From: JAFKKS01 sp050187875
GTDB taxonomy: Bacteria > Pseudomonadota > Alphaproteobacteria > Rhizobiales > Xanthobacteraceae
Direction of reading: 5' to 3'
Length of the DNA stretch: 64,000 nt
Assembly (NCBI GenBank): GCA_050187875.1
Contig: JBFWXB010000011.1
Coordinates: 41,778-105,777, forward strand
A program made the position numbers and the translations under genes. Positions 44,768 to 52,796 of the stretch are shown in pieces. The number at the start of each line of letters is the position of its first letter. The first letter of the stretch is position 1. Below the pieces are notes generated by a model. The model did no database searches, was not told the DNA's origin, and worked only from the letters and a program-made list of their open reading frames with translations.

Positions 44768-44794
44768 AATTGCGGAGAGCGCTGCGCTTAAACG

Positions 44795-45259
44795 CTAGCG
44801 CGCGATCGGATGCAGGTCGTGATGGGCGTGGTCGTCATGCCGCGCGGCACGGTTGTCCTCGCTGACGGCGGCCGGCGCAAGCGCGGCATAGATGCTGCCG
44901 AGCAGCGCGCCGTAGATCATGTGCAGAACGAGCATCGGCACGGAGCGCACCAGCGTGATATCGACGCCGGCCAAGCGCCCTTCGCGCAGCATGCTCAGCA
45001 GCAAAGCGACAAAGCCCCAGGCGGCGACGCCGAAGGTCAACCCGCGCAGCCACGCCGGACCACGCAGGTGATCGTTGATCGCGGCGAAGGCGACGCCCCA
45101 GATCAGGCTGCCGACAAGGAAATGAACGAGGCAGGCGAGCGAAGGCGAGGTGACGCCGGCGGTGCGCGCCGCGAGCGCGATCGGGTCAAAGAGAATGGAC
45201 AATGCGACCGTCGCGAGAAAACCCGCCACGATCCCCCGGCCAAGCTTATCCGTCGTCAT
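44795..45259 (-). CDS. DUF6789-like four-helix membrane protein
   Basis: A 154-residue protein with about four transmembrane helices: GIVAGFLATVALSILF, LACLVHFLVGSLIWGVAFAA, LTFGVAAWGFVALLLSM and MLVLHMIYGALLGSIYAAL. The C-terminus is His/Asp-rich (HDDHAHHDLHP), which could bind metal. The pattern fits the DUF6789 family (unknown function). ATG 45259 is chosen because CAGGAT lies 8 bases upstream; ATG 45265 is possible. A clean EcfG-type promoter lies directly upstream, so it is probably a general-stress gene. Confidence 0.75.
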   Translation of the reverse strand: MTTDKLGRGIVAGFLATVALSILFDPIALAARTAGVTSPSLACLVHFLVGSLIWGVAFAAINDHLRGPAWLRGLTFGVAAWGFVALLLSMLREGRLAGVDITLVRSVPMLVLHMIYGALLGSIYAALAPAAVSEDNRAARHDDHAHHDLHPIAR

Positions 45260-45274
45260 CGTCATAATCCTGGC

Positions 45275-45299
45275 AACGCCATGGCGCCGCGGCAGTTCC
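45275..45299 (-). promoter_or_regulatory. EcfG-type promoter before the DUF6789-like gene
   Basis: On the minus strand GGAAC (45299-45295), 16 bases, then CGTT (45278-45275) matches the sigma-EcfG consensus. The predicted start point lies only about ten bases before the ribosome-binding site. Apart from this, the gene-free stretch 45300-45600 shows nothing recognisable other than the leader of the next plus-strand gene. Confidence 0.6.
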
Positions 45300-45600
45300 G
45301 GCACCGGTTCCGGCATCCATGGGACCCGTGGCCTCTGCGCCACGTCAGAATAACGCTCGTGACATAGGAATCCTGCTCCCTGAATGGTGGCGAATTAGGG
45401 TCAGCGCATGCCAGCCACGCAGGGCAGGCATGGGTGCGGCGCTGGCCGGGCGCTTCGCTGGAATTGCCTTAAAGTCGCGCCGTCGGCCGCCTTGGCGCTC
45501 ATCTTCGTCCCGCAAACGCGCTACAACGGCACCATAACGATCATAACGACCTTGCTCATCGCGACAGCGGATGGAGCCAGGCATCCCCGGGAGGTACGTC

Positions 45601-46629
45601 ATGACAAGATTCGCGTTTGCGGTCCTTGCAGCGATTGCGTTCGCCTGCGGCGCCAGCCCCTCGGCGACCCAAGCCGCCGAGCTCGAGATGAAGCAGATCA
45701 AGCTCGCGGTCGGCGGCGCGCCGGCGCTCTTCTATCTGCCGCTCGCCGTCACCGATCGCCTCGGCTACTTCAAGGACGAGGGCCTCGACGTTCAAATCTC
45801 CGACTTCGCCGGCGGCGCGAAATCGTTGCAGGCCTTGATCGGCGGCAGCGCCGATGTCGTGACGGGTTCCTACGATCACACGATCCAGATGGCGGCGAAG
45901 AACCAGCCGATCGTCGCCGTCGTCGAGCTCGGCCAATATCCCGGCTTCGTCCTCCTGGGACTCAAGGACAAGACCAAGGGCTACAAATCGCCGGCCGATC
46001 TCAAGGGCATGAAAATCGGCGTGACCGCGCCGGGATCGAGCACGAACTTCATGGTGCTCTACATGATGGCGAAGGCCGGCCTGAAGCCGACCGATGCAAC
46101 CTTCCTCGGAGTCGGCGCCGCGTCGACGGCGGTGGCGGCCGCGAAGCGCGGGGAGATCGACGCGCTGGTTGCCACCGACCCCGCGGCCACATTGCTTGAG
46201 AGCGAAGGCGCGGTGCGCGTGCTCGCCGACACGCGCACGCAGAAGGGCACGACCGACGTCTATGGCGGTCCGCTGCCCGCCGCCGTCCTCTATGTGCCGG
46301 CGGCGTTTCCGGAGAAGAACCCGAAGACCACGCAGGCGCTGGTGAACGCGTTCGTGCGCGGGCTGAAATGGATGCGCAGCCATTCCGCCGCCGACATCGT
46401 CAAGCTGATGCCGGCGGAATGGGCGCTGGGCAATCCGGCGATCTATGAAAAATCGATCGAGAAAGGTCTTCCGACCTACTCGCCGGACGGACGCTTTGGC
46501 GGCGGCGGACCGGACAACGCGCTCAAGGTGCTGAAAGAGTTCGACGCCAGTGTGCAGAAGGCGTCGATCGATCTCAGCAAGACCTACACCAATGCGTTCG
46601 TCGAGAAGGCACTGACGACAGTAAAATAG
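45601..46629 (+). CDS. NMT1/SsuA-type ABC transporter substrate-binding protein
   Basis: A 342-residue periplasmic protein with a signal peptide (1-24, ending TQAAE). Motifs: IKLAVGGAPALFYLPLAVTD, GYFKDEGLDVQISDFAGGAK, GSADVVTGSYDH, DLKGMKIGVTAPGSSTNF and RGEIDALVATDPAATLLES. This is the NMT1/TauA/SsuA family, which binds sulfonates, nitrate or pyrimidine precursors. GGGAGG lies upstream of ATG 45601. No permease or ATPase gene is adjacent, so it is an orphan binding protein; the ligand is unknown. Confidence 0.9.
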   Translation: MTRFAFAVLAAIAFACGASPSATQAAELEMKQIKLAVGGAPALFYLPLAVTDRLGYFKDEGLDVQISDFAGGAKSLQALIGGSADVVTGSYDHTIQMAAKNQPIVAVVELGQYPGFVLLGLKDKTKGYKSPADLKGMKIGVTAPGSSTNFMVLYMMAKAGLKPTDATFLGVGAASTAVAAAKRGEIDALVATDPAATLLESEGAVRVLADTRTQKGTTDVYGGPLPAAVLYVPAAFPEKNPKTTQALVNAFVRGLKWMRSHSAADIVKLMPAEWALGNPAIYEKSIEKGLPTYSPDGRFGGGGPDNALKVLKEFDASVQKASIDLSKTYTNAFVEKALTTVK

Positions 46630-46637
46630 TCGCCCTT

Positions 46638-46724
46638 CGTCATTGCCGGGCTTGACCCGGCAATCCATCCTCGTTGCAAGAATCTGGTTCAATGATGGAT
46701 GCGCGGGTCAAGCCCGCGCATGAC
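46638..46724. repeat. REP-type palindrome (CGTCATTGCCGGGCTTGACC...GGTCAAGCCCGCGCATGACG)
   Basis: Same structure as the copy at 44687, with a different spacer of about 25 bases. It lies between convergent genes. The repeat at the right end of the window (63319) is the left half of this type. Confidence 0.88.
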
Positions 46725-46750
46725 GATCGAGAGTTGATCGCCACCTTGTC

Positions 46751-47953
46751 TCAGTCGCGCACGACCGTGCAGGTTTCGCCGGCGTTCTTGACGCGGTCGC
46801 AGACTTTCTCGGCGGCGGCACGCGTATCGAACGCGACCTGGACGAGCTGCGCCTTCTTGCGGCCGCGCAGTTTCGTTTCCACGACGTCGGCGACGCGCTT
46901 GCGCAACGCCTTGGCGTGCTTCTTCAGCCGCTGGAAACGCTTGAGCGCGCTCTCCTTCGATTTCTCCGCGGCGAACTGAACGAGCCAGCGCGTCTCCGAG
47001 GCCGATGACACGTCAGCAGCCTCGCTCTTCTTGGCCTTCACGGGAGCGGATGCGTCGGCCGAGGCGACCTTGAAGCTCTTCTCGACCTTCGCTGTCTTCT
47101 CCGCTTTGCCGTCCGCCTTGTCGGACTTGGTATCCCCTTTGGAATCAGATTTCGGATCGGACTTGGCGACCACAGTTTCCGCCGGTGCAGGCGGCGGTTC
47201 AGGCGCCGGCACGCGAATGGTGACCGCCTCGTGCTTGCAGGGCACGCGCGCGGGGACGTCGAGCACCGCCTCCTCGAGCTTGGCGTTGCGCCAGCGCTCC
47301 GCCGGATGTCCGGTGATCGCGACGACGTAGTCGCGCGTTTCCTTCGGCAAGGAGCCGCGCTTCGCGAGCCAGTCCTGCACGCGCCGCGCGCCGGCATTAT
47401 AGGCGGCCGCGGCAAGACCGAGATTGCCGAACTGCTGATAGAGATTGCTCAGGAACTTCGCCGACCGCGGCAGGGCCTCGCCTGGATCGAACGGATTGGA
47501 GAGGCCGAATTCGGCGGCGACCTTCGGCATGAACTGCGCCACGCCCTGCGCGCCGGCGCGGCTGACGGCGTAAGGATTGAAGCGGCTCTCGCGCCAGATA
47601 AGACGGATGAAGAAGGTCGGCGGAAGGTCGTGCGCCGACGCCGCGGTGAGGAGCGCGTCGCAGATCTGCGCGACGGAGATGGCGGTCGGCAGCCCCTCCT
47701 CGAACGCTTCGACGGCGCGGGCGACATCGAGCGCCGGCACGTCATGCGTGACGTCTTCGGAGGGGGTATCGAGCTGCGCGTCGACGTCGGCGGGAATGGC
47801 CGCGAAGGCCGCCTGCTGCGGCACGACTCGCTCCACCTCGGCGATGGTCCAGGCCGGAGCCGACAACTCACGATCGTTGCAGTCGCCGCAGTCGCGAAGC
47901 CCCGACCACGGGAAAAAGAAGAAGGCCACCAGCGTGGCGATCAGCAGCCGCAT
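46751..47953 (-). CDS. Lytic transglycosylase with C-terminal SPOR-like domain
   Basis: A 400-residue exported protein. A hydrophobic N-terminus (MRLLIATLVAFFFFPWSGL) is followed by the SLT domain: FIRLIWRESRFNPYAVSRAG, with the catalytic Glu, AQGVAQFMPKVAAEFGLSNP, LAAAAYNAGARRVQDWLAKR and ETRDYVVAITG. A low-complexity Lys/Asp/Ser linker (KSDPKSDSKGDTKSD) leads to a C-terminal segment WLVQFAAEKSKESALKRF ... KAQLVQVAFDTRAAAEKVCD, which looks like a SPOR peptidoglycan-binding domain. It cleaves glycan strands in the periplasm, perhaps at the septum. ATG 47953 is preferred to the GTG at 47986 because it directly precedes the signal sequence. Confidence 0.88.
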   Translation of the reverse strand: MRLLIATLVAFFFFPWSGLRDCGDCNDRELSAPAWTIAEVERVVPQQAAFAAIPADVDAQLDTPSEDVTHDVPALDVARAVEAFEEGLPTAISVAQICDALLTAASAHDLPPTFFIRLIWRESRFNPYAVSRAGAQGVAQFMPKVAAEFGLSNPFDPGEALPRSAKFLSNLYQQFGNLGLAAAAYNAGARRVQDWLAKRGSLPKETRDYVVAITGHPAERWRNAKLEEAVLDVPARVPCKHEAVTIRVPAPEPPPAPAETVVAKSDPKSDSKGDTKSDKADGKAEKTAKVEKSFKVASADASAPVKAKKSEAADVSSASETRWLVQFAAEKSKESALKRFQRLKKHAKALRKRVADVVETKLRGRKKAQLVQVAFDTRAAAEKVCDRVKNAGETCTVVRD

Positions 47954-48176
47954 TCCGCCGTACCGAGCGCGTTGGACCCCCGACACGCGCCCCGGCGTCG
48001 GCCATTGGTCTATGAAATCGATCCCCCTCCCGGCGGCGGTGAGTGCTTTCGGATCGCGACCATTTTGTGGATTCGTTACGGCTACGGCGGGGTCATTGTG
48101 GGATATGGCGCAAAAACCACAAGCAATGTGCCCGAAAAGCCGCGAGGCCGCAGATGCGGCCCCGCAGCCGTAAAGA

Positions 48177-48470
48177 TCAGGTGCCGGACATCAGCATGTC
48201 GCGGCGCATCTGGTACAGCGTCCCTTTCGGGTCCTCCGCCATATACAGCTTGCCTTGATGCATGAAGATCACGACGCCGTGGCCCATCGGCTTCGCCGTC
48301 TTCATGACCGTCGCCATGCCCGTCGTGGACAGCTTGCCGGTCATGAACTTGCCGCTGGGATCGAGGACCCAGGCCATTCCATCGTCCATGCCGCCGTCGG
48401 CGGCGTGCGCCGGGGCGGCTGCCGCCAGGGCGAGGCCGAAGGCGAGCAGAAGTCCTTTAACAGTCGACAT
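48177..48470 (-). CDS. Secreted methionine-rich peptide, MrpX-like candidate
   Basis: A 97-residue protein with a signal peptide of 23 residues (ending APAHA). The mature part is 74 residues with 11 methionines (15 percent), spread evenly as in GGMDDGMAW, MATVMKTAKPMG, MHQGKLYMAE and MRRDMLMSG, and only two His and no Cys. GGGAGA precedes ATG 48470. A GTAACG-N16-CGAA promoter lies upstream, the same type as in front of the divergent ECF sigma gene. In Azospira the SigF-NrsF regulon includes a periplasmic methionine-rich peptide (MrpX) that consumes hypochlorite and is repaired by a methionine sulfoxide reductase. This gene fits that role by composition and control, not by clear sequence identity. 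No reductase gene is in the window. Confidence 0.62.
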   Translation of the reverse strand: MSTVKGLLLAFGLALAAAAPAHAADGGMDDGMAWVLDPSGKFMTGKLSTTGMATVMKTAKPMGHGVVIFMHQGKLYMAEDPKGTLYQMRRDMLMSGT

Positions 48471-48551
48471 GGGGTGTCTCCCTTTTCGGTGGCGCGGCGC
48501 AGCGGCCAATCGACCGCCACACGCGATGGGCCGGGCGGCCCATGCGCCCCC

Positions 48552-48577
48552 TTCGCGAGCGCGGGCAGCCCCGTTAC
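48552..48577 (-). promoter_or_regulatory. SigF-type ECF promoter for the methionine-rich peptide gene
   Basis: On the minus strand GTAACG (48577-48572), 16 bases, CGAA (48555-48552). The same motif with the same spacing occurs on the plus strand before the sigma gene. It matches the SigF motif known from Caulobacter and relatives (GTAACC-N16-CGAA). The transcript would have a leader of about 75 bases. Confidence 0.75.
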
Positions 48578-48657
48578 GGGGAGAGCCGGCACCATCACAG
48601 CCATGTGCTCCGCCTCAGCGCGGTGCGTCACACCCTCGTGATTTTTGCGGTCGGGCT

Positions 48658-48683
48658 GTAACATCGGCGGTGTGCGCTGCGAA
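48658..48683 (+). promoter_or_regulatory. SigF-type ECF promoter for the sigma/anti-sigma operon
   Basis: GTAACA at 48658-48663, 16 bases, CGAA at 48680-48683, so the operon should be autoregulated. The element ends at the first ATG of the open frame (48683), which shows that the true start codon is further downstream. Confidence 0.75.
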
Positions 48684-48697
48684 TGAGGGGCGATGCG

Positions 48698-49243
48698 GTG
48701 AATCCGTCCGAGATGGAATTGGCGACACTCATGCGGTCCGCCAATTCCGGCGATGGCCTAGCCTATGAAGCGTTTTTGAAAGCGCTGCTGCCGACGCTGC
48801 GCGCTTTCGCACGGCAAGCGGCTTCGCGGGCCGGTTCAGATATCGATGCCGAGGACATCGTGCAGGAGACATTGATCGCCATCCACCTGAAGCGGCAGAC
48901 CTGGATCGACACCCAGCCGATCGGCCCGTGGATTCGCGCGATCGTGCGGCACAAGGCAATCGACGCGCTGCGCCGGCGCGGGCGGCGCGTGCACCTGCCC
49001 GTCGAGGATTTCGAGAACATCCTGCCGGCGGAGCCGACGGCTTCAGACTATTCGCGCCGCGACCTTGAAAAGCACCTGCCCCACCTCACCGGCCGCCAGC
49101 GTGACGTGATGCAGGCGATCGCCATGGACGGCCGCTCGATCGCCGAGACGGCGCAGCATCTCGATATGCGCGAGGGCGCGGTGCGCGTCGCGCTGCATCG
49201 CGGCGTGTCGGCGCTCGCGCGCATTCTCGGAGGCGGGACATGA
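48698..49243 (+). CDS. ECF sigma factor, SigF/EcfF type
   Basis: A 181-residue sigma-70 family protein. Region 2 includes SDIDAEDIVQETLIAIHLKR, TWIDTQPIGPWIRAIVRHKA and DALRRRGRR; region 4 is LTGRQRDVMQAIAMDGRSIA followed by MREGAVRVALHRG, the recognition helix. It works with the anti-sigma gene that overlaps it (ATGA). GTG 48698 has GAGGGG about eight bases upstream; ATG 48683 cannot be the start because it overlaps the promoter's CGAA. If transcription starts near 48690 the leader is very short, so ATG 48713 also remains possible. This is the sigma type paired with NrsF/OsrA. Confidence 0.88.
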   Translation: MNPSEMELATLMRSANSGDGLAYEAFLKALLPTLRAFARQAASRAGSDIDAEDIVQETLIAIHLKRQTWIDTQPIGPWIRAIVRHKAIDALRRRGRRVHLPVEDFENILPAEPTASDYSRRDLEKHLPHLTGRQRDVMQAIAMDGRSIAETAQHLDMREGAVRVALHRGVSALARILGGGT

Positions 49244-49875
49244 ACGCCGATCAACTGATCCGCGCGCTCGCCGCCGATCCGCCGGACCGCACGCGGCTCA
49301 ATCAGAGCATCGCGCTGATCGCCGCCATCGGCGTCGCCGCCGCCGTTGCGCTGTTCTTCATCCGCATCGGGCTGCGGCCGAACCTCGCCATCGCGATCCA
49401 CGATCCGCGCGTGATGCTGAAATTCCTGGCGCCGTTTTCAGCCGCCGTGGCGACGGCAGGCCTGCTCTTGCGCGTGATCCGCCCGGGCATGACACGCGGA
49501 TGGTGGAGCGTGGCGCTCCTTTCCCCGCTCGCGCTGCTTGCCGTCGGCGTGATCGCTGAACTCAGCGCCTATCCCGCATCCGAATGGTACGCGCGGCTCG
49601 CCGGCCGCTATTCGTCCTATTGCCTGAAGTCGATTCCGCTTCTCGCGGCGCCGATCCTCATCGCGCTTCTCTTTGCGCTGCGGCGCGGCGCGCCGATGCG
49701 GCCGAGCCTTGCCGGCGCCCTTGCCGGGCTGCTCGCCGGCACGATCGGCGCGACCATCTACGCCGCGCACTGCCCGGACGACTCGCCGCTCTTCCTGATG
49801 ACCTGGTATGGGCTCAGCGTCGCAATGGTGACGCTCGCCGGCGCGCTGATCGGCGCGCGCGTGCTGCGCTGGTGA
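49240..49875 (+). CDS. nrsF: Membrane anti-sigma factor, NrsF/OsrA type (DUF1109)
   Basis: A 211-residue protein with six predicted helices (about 23-43, 62-80, 90-108, 131-147, 156-175, 186-207). It starts MNADQLIRALAADPP like other NrsF proteins. The two conserved periplasmic-side cysteines of the family are C128 (SSYCLKS) and C178 (AAHCPDD); in OsrA of Bradyrhizobium the equivalent pair (as I recall C129 and C179) is needed for signal sensing. It holds the sigma factor at the membrane until oxidants or metals release it. Its ATG overlaps the sigma stop codon. Confidence 0.9.
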   Translation: MNADQLIRALAADPPDRTRLNQSIALIAAIGVAAAVALFFIRIGLRPNLAIAIHDPRVMLKFLAPFSAAVATAGLLLRVIRPGMTRGWWSVALLSPLALLAVGVIAELSAYPASEWYARLAGRYSSYCLKSIPLLAAPILIALLFALRRGAPMRPSLAGALAGLLAGTIGATIYAAHCPDDSPLFLMTWYGLSVAMVTLAGALIGARVLRW

Positions 49876-49881
49876 TGGATC

Positions 49882-50313
49882 CTATTCCTTGGCGCGCGCA
49901 AGAACCGTCATCACGTCCTTCGCCGTGATCCGCATCGACACCTGCCGCGTGTAGGGCCAGGTGGTGCGCGTCGTGCGCCAATTGGCCTTGATGCGGATCA
50001 AGGCCGGTGCGCCGAGCTCCTCGAATTCGCGGAACAGCGTCATGCGCACGAGGCGCTCCTCGAACGGCTTGACGAGGATCGACATGGGCGCCGCCTTCGT
50101 TTCCGCAACGCCGATCACGGGCGGCGTCGCCACGATTTCATCGACGATGATCGCCTCGTCGATCAAATTCTTGATCCGCAGCTGAATCGCGTAGTCGCCC
50201 GGATGCAGGTGCATCATCGGGCGGCGGCGGAAGTCGCGGTCATAGATCAGGAAAGCGATCGCGGCGATGCCGCAGACCGCGCCGAAGAGCTCGAGGGTTT
50301 CGATCACCGTCAC
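49882..50313 (-). CDS. Small membrane-anchored protein of unknown function
   Basis: A 143-residue protein. One helix (about 8-24, LFGAVCGIAAIAFLIYD) anchors it, followed by a basic RDFRRRP and a beta-rich domain (YAIQLRIKNLIDEAIIVDEI, RITAKDVMTVLARAKE) of immunoglobulin-like appearance facing the cytoplasm or periplasm. I do not recognise the family. Its ATG overlaps the stop of the large coiled-coil protein gene (ATGA), so the two are translationally coupled and probably form one complex. It is convergent with nrsF, 6 bases apart. Confidence 0.7.
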   Translation of the reverse strand: MTVIETLELFGAVCGIAAIAFLIYDRDFRRRPMMHLHPGDYAIQLRIKNLIDEAIIVDEIVATPPVIGVAETKAAPMSILVKPFEERLVRMTLFREFEELGAPALIRIKANWRTTRTTWPYTRQVSMRITAKDVMTVLARAKE

Positions 50314-51941
50314 AGATGCTTGGCGTAGAAGTAGCTTTCGACGAGGCGGCGCAGGCTCTTATAGGTCTGCTTGCTGGCCGGGCCGGTGCCATCGTGCAGC
50401 GTCACGACGAAGCGGCACTGATCGCGCACGCTGGCGCGGAAGATCGGATCGATGACGCGGCGGAAATATTCCGGATTGATGTCGGTGTCGCGCGGCAGCG
50501 CGCGCAGCGGCCGTAGCCGCGGGTCGGACGCGCGCGAAGCGGGCGCGAGATCGCGCACGCGGATGCCTTCGTCCTTGATGGTAACGTCGAGGAGATACTG
50601 CGCCTCGCCTTGCGCGTTGATCCAGCAGGGTGGCGGCAGGGTTTCCTTCGGCTGGGGCGGCGCACGCGCGGCCGTGTGCTCCGCGGCTTCGGCGGCCGCG
50701 AGCTTCTGGCGCAATTCATCGTTCTCGGTGCGCAGCGCGACGATATCCCGGCCCTGCTCCGTTGCCCCCGTCGTCTCGTTCTGCTGCAGGCGCGCCAACG
50801 CACGCTGCACGACCACGACGGGCGGCTGATCCGGATCGATCTTCGCTGCCGTTTCGGCGATCGACTTGAACGGCGCAAGCGAGGCGACCTCGGCACGCAG
50901 CGATTCCAGCTCTTTGCGCTCCTCGCTGCGCTGCGCGTCGCGCTCTAGCGCCAGCGCGTTGTTCTCGGCCGCGGCGTTCGCCTTCTCGCTCGCCAGCGCA
51001 TCCTTGTCGTGCGTCAGCGTCTCGAGCTTGCGGCTGAGCGCGTCCTTGTCCTGCCGCGCTTGATCGAGGTCACGGTTGAGCGCGGCGAGCTTCTGCTTGA
51101 GGGTCTCGCTATCGGCGCGCATGTCGGCGACGACGCGCGCCGGATCGTTCACCGCGCCGAGCGCGTCGAAAGCCGAGAGCGCGCGCTGCATCACCTGCGC
51201 CGGCGGCTGGCGCGGGTCGACCTTGGCGGCGGCGTCCGAGAGCGTCTTCAACGGCTTGAGCGCGGCGACCTCCGCACGCAGGGATTCGATCTCGCGCTTG
51301 CTGTCGCGGGCGAACGCGTCCTTGTCTTTCGCTACGGCGTCACGCTCGCGCGCCAGCGCGTCCTTGTCGCGGCGCAGCTGATCGTTCTCACGGATATTGG
51401 TGGTGAGCTTTCGCCGGAAATCCTCGTTCTCCGACTTCATGTCGGCGATGACGCGCGCCGGATCCTTGGTCGCGACGCCGAGCGCCGTGAGCGCGGCAAG
51501 GCCGCGCTGCAGAATCGCCTGCGGCGGCTGCTTGGGATCGAGCGCCGCGGCCGAATCCATGAGCGCGCGCATCGGCTTCACGGCGGTGAGATCGCTGCGG
51601 AGCGTGTCGTTCTCGCGCTTCGTGTCGCGCAACGCGCCTTCCAGCGCGGCGATGCGCAGGCCCTGCTCATGCAGCTTGCTCGGATCGACGCTCGGCACCG
51701 GCGCCAGGACCGCGGGCCCCGGCCGCGCCGCCTGTAGCGTCGGCGCCGGCGCGCTGCCGGACATCATCGCGGCGGCGCCGTCGCGCAGCCCCGCGAGCTG
51801 ACGCTCGCTGTATTGCAGGATGGCAGCGAGGCCGAGCAGAAGTCCGAGCAGGACGAGAAGCAGCACCTCTCCCAGGCTCAGCCCTGAGAAAAGCCCCCGC
51901 CGACTTTCCCGCTCGATGATGGTCGCCGACAAACCGCCCAC
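50310..51941 (-). CDS. Membrane-anchored coiled-coil protein with three internal repeats, unknown function
   Basis: A 543-residue protein starting at GTG 51941. A single helix (about 22-43, LSLGEVLLLVLLGLLLGLAA) is followed by a long coiled coil. Within it, a module recurs three times (about 115-180, 222-287 and 348-418): 'L.P.k...d.AAk.DP.QPP..v.QRaLa' then 'r.iaDm..e...lr.KL'. The conserved C-terminal domain (about 436-543) starts PPPCWINAQGEAQYLLDVTI and ends with TYKSLRRLVESYFYAKHL, with C439 and C509 possibly paired. I do not recognise a named family. It is cotranscribed with the small membrane protein at 49882. Confidence 0.72.
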   Translation of the reverse strand: MGGLSATIIERESRRGLFSGLSLGEVLLLVLLGLLLGLAAILQYSERQLAGLRDGAAAMMSGSAPAPTLQAARPGPAVLAPVPSVDPSKLHEQGLRIAALEGALRDTKRENDTLRSDLTAVKPMRALMDSAAALDPKQPPQAILQRGLAALTALGVATKDPARVIADMKSENEDFRRKLTTNIRENDQLRRDKDALARERDAVAKDKDAFARDSKREIESLRAEVAALKPLKTLSDAAAKVDPRQPPAQVMQRALSAFDALGAVNDPARVVADMRADSETLKQKLAALNRDLDQARQDKDALSRKLETLTHDKDALASEKANAAAENNALALERDAQRSEERKELESLRAEVASLAPFKSIAETAAKIDPDQPPVVVVQRALARLQQNETTGATEQGRDIVALRTENDELRQKLAAAEAAEHTAARAPPQPKETLPPPCWINAQGEAQYLLDVTIKDEGIRVRDLAPASRASDPRLRPLRALPRDTDINPEYFRRVIDPIFRASVRDQCRFVVTLHDGTGPASKQTYKSLRRLVESYFYAKHL

Positions 51942-52032
51942 CCGCGATCACTGCCCCGATAATGCCTCAATGTAGATCGGGGAGTTGCGGAAACACAACA
52001 AAACGCGGGACCGGCGCCTGCGAATGGCGGCC

Positions 52033-52091
52033 AGGTGTTACCAAAAAGCCAGTTACAAAAAGGCCAGTGCGGAAAGGCTTGTTACAAAAAA
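52033..52091. repeat. Three tandem copies of a GTTACAAAAAGGC-like unit
   Basis: GTTACCAAAAAGCC, GTTACAAAAAGGCC and GTTACAAAAAAGCCCC follow each other within 60 bases; the third merges with the terminator at 52086. They lie upstream of the coiled-coil membrane protein gene on its strand and could be binding sites or a decayed duplication of a terminator tail. Confidence 0.5.
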
Positions 52092-52118
52092 GCCCCTCCC
52101 GGATGATCCGGAAGGGGC
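52086..52118 (-). terminator. Rho-independent terminator after the 52218 gene
   Basis: GCCCCT and AGGGGC with inner CCGGA/TCCGG form a stem, followed on the minus strand by six T residues. It ends the transcript of the coiled-coil protein at 52218. The sequence between here and 52218 shows nothing else. Confidence 0.83.
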
Positions 52119-52217
52119 AAGTCGATCACGATAGCCGGTGTCGTAGAAAAGAAGCTGAAAGAGAGCACGACTCGCGCGGTCCCGCCGGCGACGCTCGCGC
52201 GGCGCCAGGGATACGCA

Positions 52218-52796
52218 TCAGACGTCGGCGAGTGACTCCGAGGCGACCATTTCGGCGCGGAGCGTCTTCGCCTTATCGACGGTCTGGGCATATTGCTCCC
52301 AGGCCGAGCGCCAGCAGACGAAATTGGTGCTGAGCGAAACCGCGATGTTCTCGAGATGGTCGAGCGCCTTGCGGTTCTTTTCGCAGATGATCTCGACCTC
52401 AGCCACGGAACGGCCGTCCTTCTCGGTCGCCGACTTCAGGTTGCGGGCGGTTTCCACCACCATTTCCATGATCTCGGCGAGCTTCTTGTAGCCGTCCTCG
52501 CGCTGCACCTCGATGCCGCGGAGATATTGCCGCTGCTGCTCGAGGAGGCGGATGGTCATGCTCCACTGACGCGAACGATGCTCCAGGAAGCTGTGCAGCT
52601 CTGCGACCGACTCGAAATTCGCGGGCGCATCGCGCTTCTCCGCCATGGGCTCGCGCTTCTCGGTGAAATCGAGACGCGCGGGGCGACGCGGCGGCATTGG
52701 GGGGGGATTTTGACGCTCCTGGCGATCCTGATCCGAGGCGCTCTGTTTCACGCGCAACTCAGACGAGCCTGCCAGGGTGATCGGGATCGTGCTCAT
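52218..52796 (-). CDS. Coiled-coil protein of unknown function
   Basis: A 192-residue cytoplasmic protein. The first 60 residues are polar and Pro/Arg-rich (RQERQNPPPMPPRRPARLDF). Residues about 70-190 are a long helical region: LHSFLEHRSRQWSMTIRLLE, YKKLAEIMEMVVETARNLKS, IICEKNRKALDHLENIAVSL and VDKAKTLRAEMVASESL. I do not recognise the family. ATG 52796 is preferred because AGGAGG lies just before it; the longer ORF begins 15 bases upstream. It stands alone with its own terminator, next to the SPFH-Hsp20 fusion gene on the same strand. Confidence 0.7.
   Translation of the reverse strand: MSTIPITLAGSSELRVKQSASDQDRQERQNPPPMPPRRPARLDFTEKREPMAEKRDAPANFESVAELHSFLEHRSRQWSMTIRLLEQQRQYLRGIEVQREDGYKKLAEIMEMVVETARNLKSATEKDGRSVAEVEIICEKNRKALDHLENIAVSLSTNFVCWRSAWEQYAQTVDKAKTLRAEMVASESLADV

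Noticed and set aside
52033..52091. Tandem GTTACAAAAAGGC units as a CRISPR array
   Set aside because: Units are short, adjoin each other with unequal spacers, and no cas genes are present. No CRISPR array was seen anywhere in the window.
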